Origin: Microlunatus endophyticus
Lineage (GTDB): Bacteria > Actinomycetota > Actinomycetes > Propionibacteriales > Propionibacteriaceae
Assembly: GCF_014646195.1 (NCBI RefSeq)
Contig: NZ_BMMZ01000002.1
Coordinates: 372,001 to 436,000, forward strand
Length of the DNA stretch: 64,000 bases
Reading direction: 5' to 3'
Shown: positions 1 to 7,551 of the stretch, one piece after another
Position numbering within the stretch: the stretch's first letter is position 1
How the letters are laid out: each line of letters starts with the position of its first letter
The notes under the pieces: generated by a model
The model's input: only the letters and a program-made list of their open reading frames with translations
Told to the model about the DNA's origin: nothing
The model's database searches: none
Position numbers and translations under genes: made by a program

Positions 1-842
1 AGCACCTGCCGGAGGCCGTGCAGAACGTCATCATCGGCGCCTACAACGACGCGCTGACGCCGATCTTCCTGTATCTGGCTCCACTGCTGGGCATCGCGTT
101 GGTCCTGGTGATCTTCGTCCGGGAGAAGGCGCTCGCCACCACGATCGAGGGCAGCGGGGCTGAGGTTGACGTCACCGCGAAGTCGGAGGCCGAACCTGCG
201 CTCCAGGCGGCCGAGGCTGCCGGTCTTCCGGTCGCCGCCGAGGCCACCGTGCCGGCGGCGGGATCGTGGACCGTCGCTTCGCCGGAGCCGCTGTCCCGGG
301 CCGTACGGGCCGGGCATGCCGTGCCGGCCGAGGATCTCGAGACGTCGGCCGCGGTCAGCGTCCTGACGGCTGCCCGTGATCATGTTCGGGCCAACACGGT
401 TCCGGGCGACGCTCCGACCGAGCGGCTCGCCGGCCGGCTGGACGACGTCTCGCAGCAGCTCGACGCGACGATCGGTGCGACCCATCGGCAGTTGGACCAG
501 ATCCGGCAGCAGTTCGCCGAGACGGCGACCCCGGCGCCGGCTGAGGGCGACGAGGCGCACGAGGCGGTCCTCCTGCAGGACAGCCATACGGTCGCCGATC
601 GGGTCACCCGTAACGCCCGGGCCGAGGCCGAACGGATCCTGGCCGAGGCCGAGGACCGGCGCGCCGAGATCGATCATCAAATCGCGGACCTGCGGGCCAC
701 CGAACGGGAGCTGTCCGCCCGGGTCTCCGGTCTGCTGGCTGCACCCGAAGCCGGTCAGCCTGAAACGGCTGCTCCGCAGGTCCGGACCACCGACGGCTCC
801 GATGCCGACGAACCGGACGAGACCGTCAGGGCCACTGTCTGA
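1..842 (+). CDS. MFS multidrug exporter (DHA2/EmrB-like), C-terminal fragment with coiled-coil tail
   Basis: The gene is cut by the window edge; its frame is already open at base 3. The first 40 or so visible residues match the end of a 14-TM DHA2 drug:proton antiporter: an amphipathic stretch (ALTPIFLYLAPL), a last membrane helix and a basic VREK exit. About 235 hydrophilic residues follow, far longer than the short tail usual in this family. They are Ala/Glu/Pro-rich, then form a predicted coiled coil (around ARAEAERILAEAEDRRAEID) resembling DivIVA-type cytoplasmic coils. The permease assignment rests on a short stretch; the tail is seen directly. A strong hairpin terminator follows. Confidence 0.75.
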   Translation, partial: HLPEAVQNVIIGAYNDALTPIFLYLAPLLGIALVLVIFVREKALATTIEGSGAEVDVTAKSEAEPALQAAEAAGLPVAAEATVPAAGSWTVASPEPLSRAVRAGHAVPAEDLETSAAVSVLTAARDHVRANTVPGDAPTERLAGRLDDVSQQLDATIGATHRQLDQIRQQFAETATPAPAEGDEAHEAVLLQDSHTVADRVTRNARAEAERILAEAEDRRAEIDHQIADLRATERELSARVSGLLAAPEAGQPETAAPQVRTTDGSDADEPDETVRATV

Positions 843-871
843 TCCGGCCCGGAAAGTCCGGCCCGAAAAGA

Positions 872-911
872 CACGAGAGCCCGTCTCCCTATCGGGAGGC
901 GGGCTCTCGTG
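872..911. terminator. Bidirectional hairpin terminator
   Basis: A near-perfect inverted repeat: a 12-base arm CACGAGAGCCCG pairs exactly with CGGGCTCTCGTG, extended inward by a T/G wobble and CTCCC/GGGAG around a TATC loop. It lies between the convergent stop codons of the MFS gene (842) and the lipoate ligase gene (936), so it can serve both. There is an A-rich run on the left side but no long T tract on the right. Confidence 0.85.
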
Positions 912-935
912 CTTCGCGTGCGGCTCGGTGCCTCG

Positions 936-2033
936 TTACGGCACCCGATACAGCCAGTCATCGGCACCGAACTTCTCAGCCACGAGCTGCTCGGCCCGCT
1001 GTCGTTCCTGGTCGGCGATCGCGCCGTCCACGGTCGCGTACCGACTGCGGAAATGATCTTTGAACGCCTCGATCACCGCCGCTCGCGGCATGCCGGTCTG
1101 GCTGCGGAGCGGATCGACGCGCTTGTTGGCGCTGGTGGTGCCCTTGTCGGAGAGCTTCTCCCGTCCGATCCGCAGCACCTGGGTCATCTTGTTCGCATCG
1201 ATGTCGTAGGACATCGTGACATGGTGCAGCACTGCCCCGCCGAGCTTGTTCCGGGCCTCGGGATCTCTGCTGGCCAGGCGTTTCTGGGCCGCACCGCCGA
1301 TCTTGCCGATCGGCGAGGTGATGTCGTTCAGGGGCACATAACGCGCCGCGATGCCGAGGTCGGACAGCGCGCCCAGCACCCAGTCGTCGAGGAAGGCGTA
1401 CGACCGCTCGAAGCTCAGACCCTCGACCAGCGAGCCCGGCGCGTAGAGCGAGTAGGTGATCGTGTTGCCCGGTTCGATGAACATCGCACCGCCGCCGGAG
1501 ATCCGGCGCACGACGGTCACGTCGTATCTGTCGGCCGCCTCCTGGTCGATCTCGTTGCGGTAGGACTGGAACGAGCCGATCACCACGGCGTTGCGTTCCC
1601 ATTCCCAGATCCGCAGGGTCGGGCCCCGGCTACCGTCCGCGACCGCCTCGGTCAGGGCTTGATCAAGAGCCATCTGCAGCTGCGGCGTCTCGGCCGCGCC
1701 GTGGACGATCTCGAACGTGTGGTCGGACCAGCTGGTCGCCCGTCCGACAGCCCGCCGGACGGCGATCGCGACGGCGTCCGGGTCGAAACCGATCAGGTGG
1801 GTGTCCGGCCCGATCGCCGCTTCGACCATCGCGCTCATCCGCGCCACCGAGGCGTCCTCGGGTAACCCGGTCAGCGCCCGGTCGATGCTCTCCAGGGCAT
1901 CGTCCGGCTCCAGGAAGAAGTCACCGGAGATCCGGACGGCGGTCAGCGTCTGGTCGTCCACCTCGACATCGGCAGCGACCAGTTTGCCGCCGGGGACCTT
2001 GTATTCACCACGCACAGTGACACCCAACCGCAC
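936..2033 (-). CDS. Lipoate-protein ligase A family protein, domain-permuted
   Basis: Likely attaches lipoate or octanoate to the lysine of 2-oxoacid dehydrogenase E2 or GcvH in the cytoplasm. The catalytic domain occupies about residues 105-345 and shows RRISGGGA (175-182) and the GKIGGAAQ motif with the adenylate-binding lysine near residue 244. The first 100 or so residues resemble the small accessory domain that in E. coli LplA is C-terminal, so the domain order is reversed. Start is GTG at 2033, where the accessory domain begins; its ribosome binding site is weak. Length (365 aa) is near that of full two-domain LplA. It could be an octanoyltransferase of the LipM type instead. Confidence 0.85.
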   Translation of the reverse strand: MRLGVTVRGEYKVPGGKLVAADVEVDDQTLTAVRISGDFFLEPDDALESIDRALTGLPEDASVARMSAMVEAAIGPDTHLIGFDPDAVAIAVRRAVGRATSWSDHTFEIVHGAAETPQLQMALDQALTEAVADGSRGPTLRIWEWERNAVVIGSFQSYRNEIDQEAADRYDVTVVRRISGGGAMFIEPGNTITYSLYAPGSLVEGLSFERSYAFLDDWVLGALSDLGIAARYVPLNDITSPIGKIGGAAQKRLASRDPEARNKLGGAVLHHVTMSYDIDANKMTQVLRIGREKLSDKGTTSANKRVDPLRSQTGMPRAAVIEAFKDHFRSRYATVDGAIADQERQRAEQLVAEKFGADDWLYRVP

Positions 2034-2136
2034 CTGCCCGACCGCTATTCCTCACCCTCGCGAAGGGTCACATATTCCCTCACGCGTGCGGTGTGTCGGC
2101 AGGGCGGGCAGGCGACACGCCGCAGATATTGAGGAG

Positions 2137-2727
2137 TTATTGACCCCTCGGCAGGATGAGGCAGCTGGTGGTGGCGGTCGCGACCAACCGCTGGTCGGCG
2201 TCGTGCACCTCCGCCCGCGCCACCCCGGTCCTGCGGCCGACGTGGTCGGTAGTACCGATGATCGACACCGGCGCATCGTCCGGCCGAACCGCCCGCAGGT
2301 ACCGGACCTGGAGGTCGAGCGTGGTCAGGCTGATGCCGACCGGCAGCCGGGACTGGATCGCATACCCCATGGCGGTGTCGGCCCAGGACGCGATCACGCC
2401 GCCGTGCACGGTGCCGATCGCGTTGCACTGGAACTCAGCCGGTCTGGCGGTCACGACAACGCGTCCGGCGTTCGCCTCGACAAGATCGAAATCGAGTGTC
2501 CGGCTCAGTGCCGACGGGGCCACCTCGCCGTTGATCATCTTCTGCAGGAAGTCCAGGCCGGAGGTCTCCGGCGCGACCCGCGCAACCTCGGCCGGATCAC
2601 TCCACTCATACGTCCGCTGCCGCTCGCCGGCGCGCGGACGAGCCGGCCGTGGCCCAAGATCAAGAATCTCGGACCAGGCCGGCTTCTCCTTGTCAGTAAG
2701 GCGTTCGGAGCCGATCCGCTCAGACAA
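2137..2727 (-). CDS. PaaI-type hotdog-fold thioesterase
   Basis: A hotdog-fold acyl-CoA thioesterase of the PaaI family. The typical core is present: NAIGTVHGGVIASWADTAMGYA is the substrate-loop and helix region, followed by LTTLDLQVRYLRAV. The first 50 or so residues are not conserved-looking. No ATG exists before residue 64, so I place the start at TTG 2727, which overlaps the stop of the upstream aldo/keto reductase by 8 bases and has GGGGGA about 11 bases upstream. It is the last gene of the larE-larB-larC-AKR run, which suggests co-expression, though a functional link to the nickel-pincer genes is not established. Confidence 0.8.
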   Translation of the reverse strand: MSERIGSERLTDKEKPAWSEILDLGPRPARPRAGERQRTYEWSDPAEVARVAPETSGLDFLQKMINGEVAPSALSRTLDFDLVEANAGRVVVTARPAEFQCNAIGTVHGGVIASWADTAMGYAIQSRLPVGISLTTLDLQVRYLRAVRPDDAPVSIIGTTDHVGRRTGVARAEVHDADQRLVATATTSCLILPRGQ

Positions 2728-3580
2728 AGAGCGGTTCCATCCCCCAGGCCCTCTCAAGCTCGCCCATCGCAGCGTCGTCCGGACGCGTGGTGAAGCGCTC
2801 GGCGGCGTCGAGGACCTTCGGCAGGATGTGGATGTCGCCGACGGTGTTGAGGAAGATGCCCGGCTTGCCGAGCACCCAGCTGACCGCGGTGTCGATCGCG
2901 GACTGGTCGCGCAGCGGCTCGTACCAGGTCGCGGCGAAGCGGTCCGAGTCGTCCTGCCACGGTGCCCGGGTGATCGCCTTGATCGTCTGGAACGCGACGT
3001 TCTTCTCCTGGCAGTACTCATACAGCCTGGTCCAGTCCTCGATGTAGGTCTGGTTGCGGCTCATCGGGAAGTTGTACGGGCACAGGATCGAGTCGAAATC
3101 GAAGACCTGCAAGGACTTGTAGTGCTGCGCGGCGACCGTGGTGCCGTGGCCGGTGATGCCGATGTACTTGACGAGTCCCTCGTCGCGGGCCTGGATACAG
3201 GCCTCGAGCGCGCCGCCCTTGCCGAGTGCGGTCTGGCGCTCGTCCTCGTCGACCAGGTTGTGCAACTGGATCAGGTCGAGGTGGTCGGTCCGCATCCGCT
3301 CGAGCGAGCGCTGGATCGACGCGTACGCCTCGTCCCGGGTCCGGTCACCGGTCTTGGAGGCCAGGAAGTACTCGTCACGGTGCTCGGCGATGAACGGCCC
3401 GAGCCGGTCCTCGGCGCCGCCGTAACTGGCCGCGGTATCGATATGGGTGATGCCGTGCTGACGGATCAGCTCGAACGTCTGGTCGGCCTCGTCCTGGGTG
3501 ACGTCCGACAGCGCCGCGGCGCCGAAGATGATCCGGGTCGACTCGTGCCCGGTACGGCCGAAATTCAGGGTCGGGATCAT
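2720..3580 (-). CDS. Aldo/keto reductase
   Basis: A 286-residue NAD(P)H-dependent oxidoreductase with a TIM-barrel fold. The catalytic tetrad is visible: Asp and Tyr in HIDTAASYGG, Lys in FLASKTGDRT, His in LIQLHNL. It belongs to the AKR group that reduces small aldehydes or sugars; the substrate is unknown. The ATG at 3580 has AGGAG upstream and overlaps the larC stop in an ATGA arrangement, so translation is coupled to larC. This coupling makes it a candidate companion of whatever nickel-pincer enzyme the operon serves. Confidence 0.9.
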   Translation of the reverse strand: MIPTLNFGRTGHESTRIIFGAAALSDVTQDEADQTFELIRQHGITHIDTAASYGGAEDRLGPFIAEHRDEYFLASKTGDRTRDEAYASIQRSLERMRTDHLDLIQLHNLVDEDERQTALGKGGALEACIQARDEGLVKYIGITGHGTTVAAQHYKSLQVFDFDSILCPYNFPMSRNQTYIEDWTRLYEYCQEKNVAFQTIKAITRAPWQDDSDRFAATWYEPLRDQSAIDTAVSWVLGKPGIFLNTVGDIHILPKVLDAAERFTTRPDDAAMGELERAWGMEPLFV

Positions 3581-4836
3581 GAGAGGTGCTCCTGTTCGGT
3601 TGGGTTGCTGCTGGTGCTGTGGGCGTTCTCGGGGACGGGTTCGCCGGGTCGCAAACCTGCCGTCCAGGCGGCTGCGATGGCTTCGGAGAGAACGATCTGG
3701 GCCGGAGTCCCGGTCGCGGTCGCGATCTTGGTGATGTGATCGAACTCCGGCGTCGCCTGCTCGATCAACCCGTTGCGATGCGCGAGTTTGATCATGATCT
3801 CTCCCCCGGTGATCTTGATCGTGACCCAGGCGCGCGGCAATGCGAATTTGCGATAGTCGGTTTGCCGGACACCGATCGTGGTGGTGCGGGTGAAGATCAA
3901 CTCGCGGAGCCGGTCGGCCGCGGACGGGTGGGACAGCACGGTCAGGGTGTGGGCCGGGCGGCCCTTCTTCATGGTGATCGGTACCAGCCAGGCGTCGGAG
4001 GCACCGGCCGCCATCAGGTCGGCCAGCGCACCGGGCCATAACCGAGGATCGAGATCATCGACATTGGCCTCGATCAGGACCGCCGAGTCGCCCCGGTCCT
4101 GGCGCGACGGGCTCGTCCGCTCTCCGACGAGGATCCGGGTGACATTGGCCCGACCGTGGAAGTCCTTGCTGCCGGCGCCCAGGCCGACACTGTCCATCCG
4201 CAGTGCGGGCAGGTCGGTGCACTCCCGGCACAGGGTCACGACCAGTGCCATGCCGGTCGGTGTAGTGAGCTCCCCCTCGCCGCCGGCAACGAGCTCCCAA
4301 CCGGAAGCCAGCCTGGTGACCGCCGGGACCGGAACCGGGATCCGGCCGTGGGCGGCCTTGACGGTTCCCGATCCGACCGCGACCCGGCTGGCCGTCAGCG
4401 AGCTGATGGCCAGATCATGAAGCCCGGCGCAGACCCCGACGACGTCGGCGATCGAGTCCAGCGCACCGACCTCGTGGAAGTGGATCTCCTCCGGGGTGGT
4501 GCCGTGCACCTTCGCCTCAGCCTCGGCCAGCTTGGCGAAGACCGCGGTCGCGTTCTGCCGGACATCCTCCGGGAGATCGGCGTCGGCGAGCAGTTGCGCG
4601 ATGGTCCGCCAGGTGCGGTGCGGCGGGTCCTCCACGAGCACGTCGACATGCACCTTGATCGCCGCGATCCCGGCCCGGGTCACTCGCTCGGACCGGAGCC
4701 GGACGGAGTCCGGCAACACGGCATCGATGCAGCGTTGGGCGAAATCGAGGTCGGCGCCGGCGTCGGTCAGCGCGCCGAGCAGCATGTCCCCGGCAACCCC
4801 CGCCGAGGCATCGATCCAGGCGTGTCGCTCAGGCAT
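3577..4836 (-). CDS. larC: LarC, nickel chelatase for the nickel-pincer nucleotide
   Basis: LarC inserts nickel into pyridinium-3,5-bisthiocarboxylic acid mononucleotide, completing the NPN cofactor of lactate racemase-type enzymes, with CTP use in the studied enzyme. Family marks are the N-terminal DASAGVAGDMLLGAL, the HFHEVGALDSI histidine-rich segment near residue 130, LTTPTGMALV, and the C-terminal ferredoxin-like part with LIEANVDDLDP and MKKGRPAHTL. It is one uninterrupted frame of 419 residues, unlike Lactobacillus plantarum, where larC is read through a ribosomal frameshift. It overlaps larB by 8 bases and the downstream AKR by 4. Confidence 0.95.
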   Translation of the reverse strand: MPERHAWIDASAGVAGDMLLGALTDAGADLDFAQRCIDAVLPDSVRLRSERVTRAGIAAIKVHVDVLVEDPPHRTWRTIAQLLADADLPEDVRQNATAVFAKLAEAEAKVHGTTPEEIHFHEVGALDSIADVVGVCAGLHDLAISSLTASRVAVGSGTVKAAHGRIPVPVPAVTRLASGWELVAGGEGELTTPTGMALVVTLCRECTDLPALRMDSVGLGAGSKDFHGRANVTRILVGERTSPSRQDRGDSAVLIEANVDDLDPRLWPGALADLMAAGASDAWLVPITMKKGRPAHTLTVLSHPSAADRLRELIFTRTTTIGVRQTDYRKFALPRAWVTIKITGGEIMIKLAHRNGLIEQATPEFDHITKIATATGTPAQIVLSEAIAAAWTAGLRPGEPVPENAHSTSSNPTEQEHLS

Positions 4837-5536
4837 CGGAGCCTCCCGACGATCTCTCAGGACCCAAGGGCGGCGCGCTGATCTGCGCGGCGAGGTGACC
4901 GGCGCCGTACCCGTTGTCGATGTTGACCACCGCGACGCCCGGGGCGCACGCGTTCAGCATGGTCAGCAGCGGTGCGATCCCGCCGAAGGCGGCCCCGTAG
5001 CCGACCGAGGTCGGCACCGCGATCACCGGGCAGCTGACCAGACCGGCGACCACGCTCGGCAGTGCCCCGTCCATCCCGGCGGCCACGACGATCACCCGGG
5101 CCGTACGGAGCAGGTCCAGTTTCGACAGCACCCGGTGCAGACCGGCGACTCCGACATCGGCGACCAGCTGCGCGTCCCGGCCCAGATACTGCGCAGTCAA
5201 CAGCGCCTCGCGTGCCACCGCCAGGTCCGAGGTGCCGGCGCACAGCACCAGCACCGCTCCGCCCGTGGAGTCCGGCACCGTCGGCGGCCAGGCCACCAGC
5301 CGCGCGGTCTGGTCCCAGTGCGCGTCCGGAAGGATCCCCAGGAGTGCCTTGGCCTGCTGCTCCGAGGTCCGGGTGAAGAGATGGATCTGCTCCGGATGGT
5401 CGGCGATCACACCGGCGATCGCGGCAACCTGATCGACCGACTTCCCTTCGCAGAACACCGCTTCGGGATAGCCTCTGCGGTCGGCCCGGCCGAGATCGAG
5501 GTTCGCGATCCCGTCCAATGGATCGGACTCAGGCAT
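4829..5536 (-). CDS. larB: LarB, nicotinic acid adenine dinucleotide carboxylase
   Basis: LarB carboxylates the pyridine ring of NaAD and hydrolyses the phosphoanhydride to give pyridinium-3,5-biscarboxylic acid mononucleotide, the first step of NPN synthesis. The C-terminal half is PurE/AIR-carboxylase-like: VLCAGTSDLAVAREA, VVAAGMDGALPSVVAGL and IAVPTSVGYGAAFGG are the expected nucleotide-binding loops. The N-terminal part has the family LDLGRADRRGYPEAVFCEGKS pattern that precedes the core. Length (235 aa) is normal. It overlaps larE by 8 bases and larC by 8, so the three form one coupled unit. Confidence 0.95.
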   Translation of the reverse strand: MPESDPLDGIANLDLGRADRRGYPEAVFCEGKSVDQVAAIAGVIADHPEQIHLFTRTSEQQAKALLGILPDAHWDQTARLVAWPPTVPDSTGGAVLVLCAGTSDLAVAREALLTAQYLGRDAQLVADVGVAGLHRVLSKLDLLRTARVIVVAAGMDGALPSVVAGLVSCPVIAVPTSVGYGAAFGGIAPLLTMLNACAPGVAVVNIDNGYGAGHLAAQISAPPLGPERSSGGSDA

Positions 5537-6410
5537 GGTTCTGGCCGAGCACGGTCAGCGTGAAGGCACCGGATTGCATGCCGCCCAGATCCACGGTGGC
5601 GTAGCGGAAGCCGGAGCGCTGCATGGTGCGGCGGATGTCGCCGTTGAGCGGAGGCGTGACGGCCCGTACGAGTTCTTCGGCCGGCAGCTCGATCCGGGCG
5701 ATCTCGCCGTGATGGCGGACCCGGAAATCGCTGAAACCCAGTTCGCGCAGACCGGCCTCGGCCTGGTCGATCTGCTGCAGCTTCTCGGGCGTCACCTCCT
5801 CGTTGTGCGGGATCCGCGACGCCAGGCAGGGCGCCGCCGGTTTGTCGGCCGACGGCAGTTTCCAGGCGCGGGCCAGGCGGCGTACGGCCTGCTTGTCCAG
5901 ACCGGCGTCGGCGAGCGGTCGCAGCACCTTGTGCTGCGTCGCGGCGTTGGCGCCCGGCCGGTCCGGCCGGAGCGCGTCATCGGCATTCTCCCCGTACGCG
6001 ACCGCGTCCAGCGCATGCTCGGCGAGCAGCTCGTCGTCGATCCGGGTGAAGAGCTCGTCCTTGCAGAAGAAGCAGCGGTCCGCACCGTTGGCGCGGTATT
6101 CCGGCCGATCACCCTCGTGGGTCTCGACCTCGACGACGGTGGCGCCGATGAAGTCGGCGACCTCGTGGGCAGCGGCCCGTTCCGCGGTGGCCAGGCTCGG
6201 CGACACCCCGAGGATCGCGATCACCCGGTCGGCGCCGAGGTTGCGTACGGCCGCCGCCAACAGCACCGAGGAGTCGACGCCCCCGGAGAATGCCACCCCG
6301 AGCCGGCCGACCCCGTCGAACTGTCGGTCGAGCTGTCGGTCGAGCTTGGTCATCTCCTGGTCGTCAGGATCGAGAAGCTGCTCATCGATCGCAGGTCCTA
6401 CCGACGTCAT
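5529..6410 (-). CDS. larE: LarE, sulfur transferase of nickel-pincer cofactor synthesis
   Basis: LarE activates the LarB product with ATP and transfers sulfur to it. The PP-loop SGGVDSS lies at residues 42-48 of the form starting at ATG 6410, which has GAGAGGG nine bases upstream; a GTG at 6443 or ATG at 6434 would add 8-11 residues. A CxxC pair (RCFFCK, Cys113/116) and Cys195 in PCLASRIP are present. In the sacrificial-sulfur type the latter position supplies the sulfur; some three-cysteine homologues hold an iron-sulfur cluster instead. The three cysteines here make the cluster type plausible (inference). First gene of the lar operon. Confidence 0.93.
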   Translation of the reverse strand: MTSVGPAIDEQLLDPDDQEMTKLDRQLDRQFDGVGRLGVAFSGGVDSSVLLAAAVRNLGADRVIAILGVSPSLATAERAAAHEVADFIGATVVEVETHEGDRPEYRANGADRCFFCKDELFTRIDDELLAEHALDAVAYGENADDALRPDRPGANAATQHKVLRPLADAGLDKQAVRRLARAWKLPSADKPAAPCLASRIPHNEEVTPEKLQQIDQAEAGLRELGFSDFRVRHHGEIARIELPAEELVRAVTPPLNGDIRRTMQRSGFRYATVDLGGMQSGAFTLTVLGQNHA

Positions 6411-6553
6411 AGCCAATGCCCTCTCGCTGTCCATCGCACCCACCGTAGGGGCACGACCAATCCACCAGCGGGCCGGGCATCCCGCTGCCCCTAGTCTGCC
6501 AACATCTGCCGTCCTGGTTCCAGTCGGGGCCCCGACGTGCTGTACTTCTTCCG

Positions 6554-7510
6554 ATGAACAAGATCATTCTCGACACGGATCTGGCGATGGGCGCACCCGG
6601 CTCGGACATCGACGACGGCTTCGCGCTCGCGCTGGCCCACGCCGATCCGGAATTGGCCCTGCAGCTGGTGACGACCGTCGACGGCAACACCGACGTCGAG
6701 AGCGCGACTGTCCTGAGCCTGGAACTGCTCCGGCGGCTCGGCGTGAAAGACGTACCGGTCGTCAAGGGGGCGGCCACCCCGCTCACCCATCCCGAACGCA
6801 GGCGTACGCCACCGGATGAGGTGATCAACTCCTACGGGCAGGGATTGTCGCCGGAGTCCGGCTACGCTCCGGCGGTGATCGCCGAGCGGATCCTGGCCGA
6901 GCCCGGGGAGATCACCCTGGTCGCGATCGGACCATTGACCAATGTCGCCGCGGCATTGGCCATCGAGCCGCGGCTGGCGGGCGCGGTCAAGGAGATCGTG
7001 ATCATGGGCGGGGTCTTCCTCGGCATCACGGGTCAGCGAGGCATGCCGGGAGAGTTCAACGTCTGGTGCGATCCGGAGGCCGCTGCGGCGGTGCTGCGCA
7101 GCGGTGCACCGCAACGCTGGGTCGGTCTCGACGTCACCCTGAAGGTCCGGCTCACCCGTGCCGACGCGCGCCGGCTCAGCCAGGCACCGGGAGAGTTCGC
7201 GCCGTTCGCCGGGGCAGCGACCGAAGCCTGGATCGATCACACCCAGGCCGCCGAGCCGGGCGATCCGCAGGCCGGGGACTCTTGTGCGATGCATGATCCG
7301 TTGGCGGTCGCGGCGATCGTCCACCCGGAGCTGATCACCTGGGCCGATGTCAGGTTGGACGTGATCACCGGCGACGTTCCCGGCGCCGGGATGATGATCA
7401 CCGACCTGCGGCGCGCGGCCGACGCGCCGGCATCGAACGCGCGGATCGCCGTTGACGTCGATGCGACGGCGTTCACCGACTACTTCCTCCGGAGCATCGA
7501 GGGTCTCTGA
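6554..7510 (+). CDS. Inosine-uridine-preferring nucleoside hydrolase family protein
   Basis: Hydrolyses the N-glycosidic bond of ribonucleosides to ribose and base, a salvage role in the cytoplasm. The calcium-binding N-terminal motif reads DTDLAMGAPGSDIDDGFAL, i.e. the usual DTDPGxDDxxAL with an insertion of several residues, as in one subgroup of the family. IGPLTNVAAAL, IMGGVF and GEFNVWCDPEAA follow in the expected order, and the active-site histidine lies in CAMHDPLA near residue 248. ATG at 6554 is used. It is divergent from larE with a 110-143 base gap and stands alone; the preferred base cannot be told. Confidence 0.92.
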   Translation: MNKIILDTDLAMGAPGSDIDDGFALALAHADPELALQLVTTVDGNTDVESATVLSLELLRRLGVKDVPVVKGAATPLTHPERRRTPPDEVINSYGQGLSPESGYAPAVIAERILAEPGEITLVAIGPLTNVAAALAIEPRLAGAVKEIVIMGGVFLGITGQRGMPGEFNVWCDPEAAAAVLRSGAPQRWVGLDVTLKVRLTRADARRLSQAPGEFAPFAGAATEAWIDHTQAAEPGDPQAGDSCAMHDPLAVAAIVHPELITWADVRLDVITGDVPGAGMMITDLRRAADAPASNARIAVDVDATAFTDYFLRSIEGL

Positions 7511-7551
7511 GTTGATGCGGCCCAGCCGCCAGCCGGGTCTTGCGGCGTTTC

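Noticed and set aside
909..1865. Long open frame on the plus strand over the lipoate ligase gene
   Set aside because: It is the antisense shadow of a clear coding gene; its translation is Arg/Asp/His-rich without recognisable motifs, as usual in high-GC DNA.
2727..3021. Upstream extension of the thioesterase frame
   Set aside because: It would lie fully within the aldo/keto reductase gene in another frame; the added residues are Arg/Ser-rich shadow sequence.
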